A model generated the notes under the pieces. It made no database searches and had not been told where the DNA came from. It saw only the letters and a program-made list of their open reading frames with translations. A stretch of 64,000 bases of DNA from positions 559,501-623,500 of the forward strand of contig BJKQ01000011.1 in assembly GCA_006538405.1 (NCBI GenBank), read 5' to 3'. Shown here one piece after another: positions 24,252 to 36,399 of this stretch. The stretch comes from Hansfordia pulvinata. Lineage: Eukaryota; Ascomycota; Sordariomycetes; Xylariales. Each line of letters opens with the position of its first letter. The first letter of the stretch is position 1. The translations under genes and the position numbers were made by a program.

Positions 24252-25743
24252 ATGTCGGACAACGACTCCCCGCCGCCTCAGTCTCCGCCGCAGGATCTCC
24301 ACGAGGAAGAGACCGAGCCCAAAGACAAGGACCTGGGCGATTACGACGTCGACGACGCCGCCGACTCGGACAAGCCCGGCCCGGACGACGCCCTCTCCGA
24401 CATTGACGAAGACCAGTTCGACGACTACGACCCTGACGCCGCCCAGCTCAACGACCGGCCTGTCGAGATCGACGAGGATGTTGCCAAGACCCTGAAGGCC
24501 TCCAAGAGGAAAGCCACTGGCCCCAAGAAGCCCAAAGAGGGTCGCCGCGACAAGAAGCGCCGCGACGACCAGGTCGGCGACGACAACGACGGCGCCGACG
24601 GCGAGATCATCAACACCAAGCGTGCCCGCAAGTCCACGGCTGCCGCCGACGACGACGACGATCGGGCATCACCCGAGCCCGAACCTGAGGAGAACCTGAC
24701 CCCCGAGGAGAGGCGCCGTCGTGCCATCGAGCGCGCGGCCAGCAAGGAAGTCAAGAAGACGGTCAAGCGCCGCAAGAAGCAAGACGAAGAGGTGAGCTTC
24801 CACTCCTCCATCTCTGGACTGTTGTTGTATGTCTGCAACCTGCTAACCCCAGCCTCTTTCCACCTACCCTAGGATCTGGAGGAGGAGCTCGATGAACAAT
24901 TGGCCGAGATCAAGCTACGTATGGAGGCGGCTTGCCAAGCCGACAATGAGGCCCGCATGAACGGCCAGCCGGCCCTGCACAAGCTCAAGCTGCTGCCTGA
25001 GGTCATGGCCCTGCTCAACCGCAATACGCGCCAGGACGCCGTCCTGGACCCCGACACCAACTTCCTGCAGCACGTCAAGTTCTTCCTCGAGCCCCTTAGC
25101 GACGGATCCCTCCCTGCCTATAATATCCAGCGCGACGTCTTTGACGCTTTGCTGCGCCTCCCTATCGAGAAAGAGATGCTACGCTCCAGCGGCATCGGTA
25201 AGATCGTCCTCTTCTACACCAAGAGCAAGCGACCCGAGATTGGCATCAAGCGCATGGCCGAGCGCCTGCTGGGCGAGTGGAGCCGTCCGATCCTGCGGCG
25301 CACCGACGACTACAAGAAGCGCCATGTTGAGACCCGCGATTACGATTATCAGTGCGTGATACTCTTTCCTGACCCCCTCAGTTCTTCCACCAACGCTGTC
25401 ACGCGTCAACCCACATGACCTTCCATACACCTTCTACTGCACCTTCACACGAAGACTGACCCATTCCGTATCACAGAGCCGCCAAAATGCGTCGCATGGG
25501 CGGCAGCAGCCAACTGTCGCAGCAACGCCCGGCCTCGCAGTCCTGCGCGACGCCGAACGCGAGCGCATCCTGGCGCCGCCCACCAACGGCAACCGCGCCC
25601 GCGTCTCCGGCCTGCCCCAGTCCTACAGCGTCGCCCCGCGCAGCAACTTCGACGCCTCGTTGGGCCAGGCCCACCGCCCGATCGGCGCCAGCGGTCTGGA
25701 GGCTTTCCGCAAGATGACCCAGAAGGGCAAGAAGAAGGGCTAG
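24252..25743 (+). CDS. spn1: Transcription elongation factor Spn1/Iws1
   Basis: Exons 24252-24791, 24873-25351 and 25479-25743 join to 427 residues. Spn1/Iws1 binds Spt6 and RNA polymerase II and couples elongation to mRNA processing and chromatin. Exon 1 encodes a very acidic, then Lys-rich, disordered N-terminus. Residues about 230-325 form the TFIIS N-terminal-like (TND) helical bundle (KFFLEPLSDGSLP, RDVFDALLRLPIEKEML, IGKIVLFYTKS, AERLLGEWSRPILRR). The C-terminus (GNRARVSGLPQSY, APRSNF, HRPIGASG, FRKMTQKGKKKG) is the conserved fungal end. The exon 3 acceptor is a tandem CAG/AG. Using the second AG (25477-25478) keeps the conserved C-terminus in frame; using the first gives AAKMRR and then a frameshifted tail. 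The start is MSDNDS; an in-frame extension to 24033 is low-complexity and not used. Confidence 0.93.
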
Positions 25744-26859
25744 ACCGGCTCCCTCTCTCGCATCATGCTGGCCTTCTTTCTTGCATCTACTCTCTCTTCC
25801 CTGTCCACCCTCGGGTCTCTTCATCTTGCGGATAAGTGAACGCGGCGTGTCGTCAAGCCCAGTCCATCCTACATTGCCGCTTCGCGTGCAAGGGGAACCG
25901 GTTCTCCGCTGACCCGAGGGGTCGGAGTTGTCATCCAGTAAAGTCCGGAGTTTCGGGAGATGGGGTGTTTTGTTGTTTTCGCGCACATGCCTTTTTTTCC
26001 CATGCCATTAACGTGCGTTCCCGTTGGCCGACTATCGGCATCAAGATGGTGAGGGTTTCTTTTTAGACACAACTTTCGGGTTCTCGAGATGCGCATCTTC
26101 TTTCTTGTACAATGGAATATCGATGGAACGGGGAAAACAGGGGTTCGCGAAGGACCGCACTAGAAGCGTGAGTTCGAGACGAGCATTCCCGCAACGTCTT
26201 GTACGGCGCCTGGGGTTTGTAGGCACTGATCTTCCGACGAGCATTGGCTACCTAAGTCATTCACGGAGGGAACCTTATAAGCTCAGTACAGAATCATCTG
26301 GTCCCGTTCCTTCACTTCGCTACGCTCTCGATTATCACGTTGACTAGTCGACAAGGCCGCCCATCCAGCTGGGGAAGATTCCAAATACAACCATCACGTG
26401 GCATCAGGACGAGTGTAGCAAAGCCAAGCAGGCGAGATGCATTCTATGAGTTAGGGGTTTGTGTGATGCAGTGTATGAATAAGTATATAGAGATGCAAAA
26501 TGGGATATGCCGCTGGAGGAAGCGGCCAGAGTATGGCCTTTTCTCTGCGCTTTGTTGCTTTTCTTCCTTCGAAATCATGTTTGCCCACAGGCAAGGGCGC
26601 TGGCTGAAATGCTCTATTTGACTCTTCAGGGGCCCCGGTAAGGGTCGCTTGTCACATTTCCCTCGACTGGCGACATCAAAGTGCCCCAAGTGCGGCGCCG
26701 TCAGAGAAGAGGTCCAGCAACACTCCACCATTATCCAACGAAGCCAAAGGCGGACGCTTGTGCCTCGGCAATCCCAGCAAAACACGCTGACCTTTCACGG
26801 TTCAAGACAATCGCTTGACGCAACCAAGTGACAAGTTCGAGGTCCTCCTCACCTGTCTT
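25744..26859. other. Convergent 3' intergenic
   Basis: The 1.1-kb space between the 3' ends of Spn1 and the SRPK gene shows nothing recognisable beyond probable 3' UTRs. Confidence 0.55.
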
Positions 26860-28761
<1,902 letters not shown>

Positions 28762-31700
28762 CTATTAAGGACACGGGTAAGCAAAGCTGCTCGCGGCGGC
28801 TAGGGACAGAATAGAGGAGTAGCGCCGGACAGAACGGCGGAGCGGGGTGGGCGATGGCTTGTGAGTGCTGAGGGTCTAAGTGATGCGAAAACGGTGGCAG
28901 CTGGGCCTGGCGAGGACATTGATGTTGAGGGGAGCGCGCGGGATGGGCTTGGTAGAATTGAGGGGCGCCAGATGACGGCGCCATTGGGGAGGGGCTGGCG
29001 CGTGCGAAATTGGATGGTACATGCTGGCGTCCGCGGTGCACCCAGCAGATGGAGTTGGTACGTCGATTCCGATGTAGCTGGGACCGCGGCCCATAATGCA
29101 GAGCAAGCGACGGCAGGCAGGAACGAACTCGCTACAAGCCTGAGGCCCGGTCGCAATCGGCGTGCTGTGTGGTGCACCGCGGCACCAAAGAACGCCGCGC
29201 CGCGACGCTCCGGCGCCCGGCCATGGCGTGCCGGCACATCCAACGCAGAATCCGACCGAGCCTTGCTGGGTGGCCCGAATGAATCGCTGTTGTGGCGAGG
29301 CGGCGCCGATGACTGGGCGCTGCAGCGTGTCGTCGCGCAAGCAGCCCAACTCTGCCTGCGTGCCCAGTCGGCAGTTCAATGCCCCGTAGTCTCACGAATG
29401 ACTGTGTTCATCGCATTGGCATGACACAGGTCAATCTGTGGTGACTATCGAGGCGATCCCGACAGAAACGCTGCGCACTACACTTGGAGGCAAGCGAATG
29501 CGGGGTGGAGGGGGGGGGGGGGGGGGGGGGCGCCACAGAAACCGGTGTGCCATAGAGACTTTGGGGCTGGCGTTGGCTCGTGCTAGCAGCTCTCTACCCT
29601 TTCGGGCGACGGACTTCAAGATTCGATTTCTGCCAGGGAGAACTGCGTGCCTGTGTGGTGTGGTGGTGCGTGGTGCAGTAGGGCGGTAAGGTGTGCATGC
29701 ATCACACTCGTGTGGAGGGGCAAGGAATAAATTGGCAGGCAGACGGACAAGGTGGCAGCGCCAGTGCGGGTGCAGGCTGAGGCGAAAGGAGGTGCAGAGC
29801 TGCAACGGAGGTAAAGGCCGCGGCAGTCAAGACAAGAGGCAAACGCGATCGGGGCAGGAAGCGCAGAGCAAGGGACGCAAAAAGCAACGATGACGTTGAA
29901 ACACGAGACGCAATGGCGCAAAATGCAAGGTAAGAAGTATCAACACGAGGAGGTGGGGTGCAACCTTTTCTTGGTGGTTGTGGTGGCCATGTTGGCGGTT
30001 GCGGGCGGCAGCGGTGGCGGCAGAGAAGCAAGCGGTCGAATCGAAGCAGTGCCGCTCTAGAGCGCCGCGCGGCAGGACCACAAACAAGATGGGATGATGG
30101 CAGGCGGCAGGACAGAATCGAACGTGGATCGCGCCCGGGTGGTGTTGTGCTGGCACAGACAACGTTGAGGATAGGAATGGAGGACGGGCGGCGGCAGCTG
30201 GAGGGCCGAGCGAGGACAGCAAGAGCGGGCAGGCAGACGAGCTGGCTGATCTGTGAACCTAGGCCCAAGTGGCGGCGAGCAGGGTGCAGCGGGTTACTAC
30301 TCGAAATGCCCGGAGTCCAGAGCTCACGCTGTTGGTGCCGGTGATGTGTGTTTCCTGTAGCTGTTGCTGTTGCTGTTGCTTCTGTAGGCCGGCGGACTGG
30401 CAGGGAAAGATGGGCGAGTGGACGAGCCCGGCAGCAAAGAAAGGGCACTGGAGAAGCACGCCGCGGTGTAGTAAATGGGTGTGCAGCGGGATGGGAGTCG
30501 CGGTGGAGGTGATGACTGAACAGTCGAAACTGACGATCTGGCTGCGAGCGGCGGACGGGCACAGCCGACCCAACTGACAGCCAACAACTGACCTGGCTAC
30601 CCCGGGGGCGTGCACTACTGCCACTGGGCAACCTCCGCTGCTATGGGTACTCGTACACCTACTGTACCCAGGCAGTAACGGTGGGGGCGGGCAGGTGGGC
30701 AGGCGGCGCGTGAGCAGGCTGGTAGATCGGTGGTATTCGATGGGCCGGGCAAGGCAAGCCCCTCGCAAGCTGGACAGCCCCAGGACAGGGCAGCGTTCGA
30801 GCGAGTCTCCTTCAGGTCGCCAGCGTCATTCAGGGCCAGGACGCACGCGCAAAAACGCCCAGCCAGTCGGTCGGTTGGTCGGTCAGGCAGGCCGTCAGTC
30901 GCATGCGCTGGCCTGACGAGCACTGCGGCGCCAAATCAGACGGCAGCAGGCGACAATGTGGGCTGGTCCGAGTCAAGCGACGTGCGACGATCCCCCTCCT
31001 GACTGGACTGCATGGCCCCGTTCCTGGTCGTTGGAGGCCAATAAGCGCCCCTCTCAGAGACACTTATCGCCCAGGAGCCCGCGCACGGTGAGAGATATAA
31101 ATATAGGTGATAATTCATATCGAATCCGGTAAAGGGCCTCCGATGGCCTGCGACCCGTGCCGTGGGCGGTCGGCCAGCTGCAGAATGGGGGAAATCGGCA
31201 CGTCTGTCCTGTCAGAACCGCGCCCACCAGCACCCGCGAAACCGGTGCATGTTGTACATTGCCATGCCGTGCTGTTCTGTGCTGCAATGCGGTGTGCGGT
31301 ATCGTGGCATCCATGGATGTATTGTGTGGATTGATGCCGTGTTCCCCTCCTCTGTCGGGCCTGCCTGCCTGCTTCCTGCCTGCCCGGGGTTGAGAGGAAA
31401 GCAAGGTGGCGGGGGCCCGGAGCGCGCGCGTGTGGTAGAATGGATCCCAGGAATGATGAGGGTCCGCGGGGGCTGGTGGGTTGCTGGTTTCAGGCCGTCT
31501 TGGATTAGATCGCGCGAGACTGATCAATCGATCAATTTCGCGCTCCCTCAATCGTCCAATCCAGAGCACAGCTCGCCAAACTCGAGCCGCCAGCCTGGGC
31601 CATCAACGATCCCAGGCGCGGCAGACAGTTGTCATTGTGGACGCCTCAATCTTGTGTTGGCAACGCTGGCGCCACCTCGTAGCCGAAATCTGACGCTCGC

Positions 31701-32745
31701 TGCCGGGCGGAGCTGTGAGCTGGAGCCAGATGGATCTGGAGCTTGATCACCAACCCAGTCGCTCATCCGCAGACCCCGGAACCTTGTCCCTGGTCGAATA
31801 TGGAGCAGCCGCCCGCAATATGGTTGTTCGGCCGCCTTTGCGCGGCTCTCAATGTGATATCGGGGACATTATTGTGATGAAGTCCCGAGTGCGCCATGGC
31901 CTCTGGCTCAATTTGCCTTGTTCATCTCGCGCGCGGTCCGGCAGCCCCAGCACCGTCCGGCGTGGGCGCATGCGCCCAGGCACTGGAAAACGGACGGGGT
32001 TTCGGAAGTCGAGGCAATGCCATGGGCACGCCGCGCAACTTGGCGCGCATGAGATTTTTGGGGACCGCCAAACGCTGTCCTCGCCGGTACGAACGGCTCA
32101 AGTGTTGTGCTCCCGACGGCTGCGGTCGGTGGAAAGGCGCCGGCCGCCCGCAGGAGAGATTGAACACATTTGCTTGCGTCACAAGCAACACCGCGGTCTG
32201 TCGCAGGTCCCGGGGCCATTTGGCTGGGTTGGGCATCGTGCATCTCTCCACCTGCAAATGGACTTCTCCATAAATTGCCAACTTTTGGCGGCTCAGCCGC
32301 TGCTCACACTCGAGAGCCTGCGCACTCGCCGGCCTGCGTGCATGGATCTGAGAAGCTTGGCTCGTATCATACACACCCTCCATGCGGCCATATCCACTTG
32401 GCTGGCCAGTAGAGGTGGGATGCATGTTCCTCAATGCCTGCCGGCACTGGAGAGCGCCAGAGGGGAAACACGTCTGCATCATATCGTTCAGAGACGGAAA
32501 ATGGCAGCGTGGGGTTGTGCCTTCTGAACAAAGGCATCGCACGCTCCGTAGTAGTATGCAAAACTCTCGGACAAGGCCGAGGACAACAATGACTTGAGGG
32601 TGACTTGCCCGTGACAGTGATCAGAGCGCCCTTTTGCGACCCTCGCCAGCACGGTCGAGAATCAGGGTCACGGCCAACATGTGCCATGGGGCATTGGTGT
32701 AGCGCATTGCGTGCAAAGCGCGGCGCGCACATATCGATGTCCAAC
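28762..32745. other. 4-kb stretch without a recognised gene
   Basis: This lies between the SRPK gene and the orphan exon, both on the minus strand. It holds a 21-nt G-run (29510-29530), GTACTCGTAC at 30647-30656 and many CAGGCAGGC-like words. Open frames (for example 29702-30631 -) are proline/serine shadows without family resemblance. It could include long 5' leaders or introns of either neighbour. Confidence 0.5.
29510..29530. repeat. Poly-G run, 21 nt
   Basis: An uninterrupted G tract (C on the minus strand) lies in the gene-poor stretch. On the minus strand a CACCACAG acceptor-like site ends 74 nt downstream, at 29436. Confidence 0.9.
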
Positions 32746-32749
32746 TTAC

Positions 32750-33027
32750 TCATCTGTCAGGGGCTCCTCGGTGGTGATGATGGGTTTCAGGCCCTCCTTC
32801 TTTCGCTTCCTGCTCAACGATGTGGCGGCCTCACTGGGCGGGGCTGACGTGGTCGCACCGTTGCCGTTGGCGCCCGTCATGAGAGGAGGCATGGCGTCGT
32901 CGGGGGCGGGCTTGTCGGGCAGGAAGGCCGGGTCATGGGATGGCTCGGGGTCGTCGTCGCGCGGCGGGTGTTGGGTGTCGGTTTGCGGGAGGGCCTGGCC
33001 CTCGACGTGGTCGGAATCGCCATTCAT
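32750..33027 (-). CDS. Orphan first coding exon, unknown protein
   Basis: The exon runs from ATG 33027 to ..TDE and then meets a consensus donor GTAAGT (starting 32749, phase 2), followed by an in-frame stop if unspliced. The 93-residue N-terminus is disordered (many Pro, Asp, Ala) and ends in a basic and conserved-looking patch, SRKRKKEGLKPIITTEE, which looks like a nuclear localisation signal. Codon third positions are GC-rich, as in real genes nearby. No family is recognised. No matching second exon of correct phase was found downstream before the SRPK gene; SRPK exon 28761 needs phase 0, so simple joining fails. It is either a gene with a very long intron, a truncated gene, or a chance frame. 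Confidence 0.45.
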
Positions 33028-36000
33028 GGTCCTGCAGACTCGCCGTTATGCGCGGGCGAGGGAGAGGTGGATGGGGCGGAGAGGAGAGAAGCCGAAGTCG
33101 GGCGGTTGGAGGTGCGGGCGGCAAGGAAGAGCTGGCGAAAAAGCAGGGAAGGAGAGGCTCAATGCGGTCCGGGTGTAACGAGCGCAAGGCAACGCGATGC
33201 TTTGGTGAGGGTCGAGAGGTTCGAGTGGCGGGCCAATAACTGTGTATCGCGGGCAGCGTGGGGTCGGGTCAACCTCAGCTCTGGCTGTACCGGCCTCCAC
33301 TCTCCACTGTCGTTTTGTAGCGATACCCAGTCACCCAGTGCAGGCCGGCGCATCTGCTGCCCGGAGAATGAATCCAAAGCCGTCGGGTCTAGTAGGCAAG
33401 TATGTACAAACTTGTACCCACGGGACTCGACGCATTCCGTGCAGCCCGTAACGGGCCCAGTGCCTCGTGCTGGACTCGTAAGCGCACCTGGCCGGCGCTC
33501 GAGTCTCTACTCGTAGGTCGCCTTCAGAGTCGAGTGCGGGCGTGGCGCATCTCCAGGTCACTACCTAAATGCCTACATTTCTACCTCCTGTCCAGCGCTA
33601 GCTCTCGAGGCACGCCTTCAAAGTGCCACTTCATGAACGAGTCGTATGCGTACGAGATTGTCTCAACGCGGCCATCGACATTCCCAACATTTCGCGGCGC
33701 TGATGGCAGCATGCGCCGGCTTGGAAGACATTGGATCGAAGTGCGCGACGCTATAGCTCGGTACCTGGAAGTACGGCGGACCTCATCGCCCATATCGATG
33801 GCACGGTACCTCTCTGTACCTGCCTCGCTACGCCGACGTAGCGCGGAACCTTGGAGATGACGACATTCAAACGATTGCGAGTAGATGGAACCGCCTAGGA
33901 TGGACTCGAGGTATCTCTTGGAAGTGACAGCCAACCCTCCATCATCCAATCACCATCATGCTACCCTAATTGCACATCAGAGCATCTCGTGCAGACGTGT
34001 ATGGGCGGTGCTCGTGCTCATATCTGAGACTAACCATTATGGGTGGCAGACTCGGTGGTGGTGAGCCGTGGAGAAGTGCGAATGAATTCATACCCCGCGT
34101 GAAAGTACTTTCACCCGCAATGGCGAGACCAATACATGGGGTACCTGGTAGTGAGCATCCATGAATGGGAGATTTGAGTGCCTAATGGCGGGGCACGTCT
34201 TTGACGCGTATACATGAGATGGTACCTGTCTTAACGCCATAGCGGGGCACCACCAGTGATGATTAGCAGACGTTCGTGTACGACGGGAGTACGGGCATTG
34301 TCTTCGTGGATGTCCAAATGTAGAAGCGGGCAACACGTGAGAAAGAAAAAGAAAATCTCTCCTGATACTATGATACTACTACCAGTACTCTAGAAGGAGG
34401 GAGATCAAGCCGCATTCGAGCAAAGGACAGACACATTGGAGCTCACCTTCTGCCTTTGTCTTCTCGAACCTCTCTCGTCGAATGGCGCATGGTGCTGAGG
34501 GGCTTCGTTAGAGAAATAAGCCTCTGACAAAGTCACACGTCATCGGCGGCGGCGGCCGGGCCCGACTGGCTGAAAACATTGAACCTTGGCTATAGTGATA
34601 TCAGTAATGTGTCCCGGCAACCCATGGAGGATTGTCCAGACTCTGATTACCTTGTCATTGAAGCAAAGATGTCTGCTTCTCGCAAATCACTCCGGCGAGT
34701 GAATACGTGACTGGTTGCATGGCTGGGCAAGTACTATTGATAGCATAGCATCCCACCCGAGCCCCCTGATTGATACTGAATTCCTTTCAGCTGCGGGCAG
34801 GCACCGCCGCCCTGTCGCGTCATACACGAGTATCTGCCTACGCAACTCAGCCGCTTCCCACCGAGCGAAGACTCGGGGGCTGACAATCACTTCAAACAGC
34901 ATCATACCTGCGACCTAGTTACCGGGTAGGTGGCTTTCAGCGCTACATCGCCAAATCCGGTGTCCCGGCGGAGAAAACACGCTCACGCCCGGGCACATCG
35001 TCGCCACGAGGTCTCAGGATCTGGGGAGAAGCCACCTGGACCTGAAACCCGAAGCCTCGGCGGCGCGTCCTTCCTGAGCGCCCTCCCCTCCCCATTGCCG
35101 CCAGGCGGAGCTGATCCTGGAGGCCACGTCCGCTCCGACGGACGGCGCACAGACTCGGAGCGAATCCCACGCACAACTCCCTTACCTAGACCTAATAGGC
35201 TGAGGTGCCAGTGCCGTCTCCCGGCAGGGTTTGATACGGAGTATATTCCCAACGGGAGAAGCAGAATAGGAGCAGGATCCAGATTCATCGGCTCGTGCAG
35301 GAGCCATCTCGAACTCCCCGCTCAGAGAGGACAAGACAATTCAACTCGACCGATGAGAATCATCATTCAGCCCAGGTAAACCTGGCCGGACCGTGGTGCG
35401 ACCCGAGGTCGGCACGTAGAGTACGGACGAGATATCCCCAATTACCCCACAAGACAAGGCCCGCCATCCGAGTATCGCGACAAATCAAGGAGACTCGACC
35501 CGGGAGCACGGGGCCTCGGGTGTTCAGCGCGAACATGTGGATTGGTCGGTTGCCCTTGCGACGCCAACCCCAAATCCAAACCCGCAGTCGGCACACGGCT
35601 ACGAGATTGCAGAGCTGACGTCTGTGGCGCCCCGCTTGGTTCGCAACTCCCCCGGTGACGTCCATCATCGAGGTGACGTGAAGGGTCTTCTCGTGTCGCA
35701 ATCACACGCATAGAAGGAGAGGAGCGCATCCGCGCGGGTGGAGTGGGGTGCTTTCCACACCCTTGGTTGGTCCGTTTGCACGCGTAGGTAGGGGCACATG
35801 TGTATATCGTGAGGTTGGTGCTCGTGATACCACACCTATCAGCCCGGCGGAGCCTGGTCAATCTTTCGTTCACAGCCTCAGGTCGTCTCATCAGCATGGA
35901 CCAACCCGCCACTTGGGCACTCGTACAAGGCATCAAGGCCCCGAAGCTATAAGGGGTGGGGGTCCGCAGGTATAGCTGTCCTGGCCATGGGTGCCATGTC

Positions 36001-36399
36001 GACATACGTCATCGGGCATGCCCCCTGTAATCGCCTTCACAGCAGGCATTGGAGACGTGATCACATGTTCCGGGTAGAAAGCAATTCGGATGAACGCCCC
36101 TTAGCGTTGTCTCGCCTGACGGGAACCATCATCTTGAGCTACGGGCCCAGCCACGCGGCTCTACAGCCACGGCCCGAGCGGAATCGATCCCAAATCCGGG
36201 TCTCGATCCGCGACGACAGCCATCCAGAGGTCTTTGTCATGAAAAAGGTTATTAGCAGGTCTAGTGACTCTCTCATCTCTCGAGGCAGCCCCTTTTGTAT
36301 CATTTATAAGGTCAATGAGAAATGCATAGATCGTCCCGACGTAAACCCTTGCCACCCCAACGCCGGTATCGAGAAGAAAGCAAACCAAAGATGCTATAA
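33028..36399. other. 3.4-kb intergenic, no gene recognised
   Basis: The frames here have no domain signature. TACTCGTAG occurs at 33508-33516 and ACGGAGTAT near 35237. Both are members of motifs dispersed in non-coding DNA of this window. Confidence 0.55.

Noticed and set aside
25477..25743. Definite frameshift in Spn1 exon 3
   Set aside because: The neighbouring AG acceptor (25477-25478) gives an intact conserved C-terminus without any correction; kept only as a tandem-acceptor question.
29702..30631. 309-codon minus-strand frame
   Set aside because: Low-complexity Ser/Pro/Arg composition from repeated CAGGC/GCAGC words; no conserved segment.
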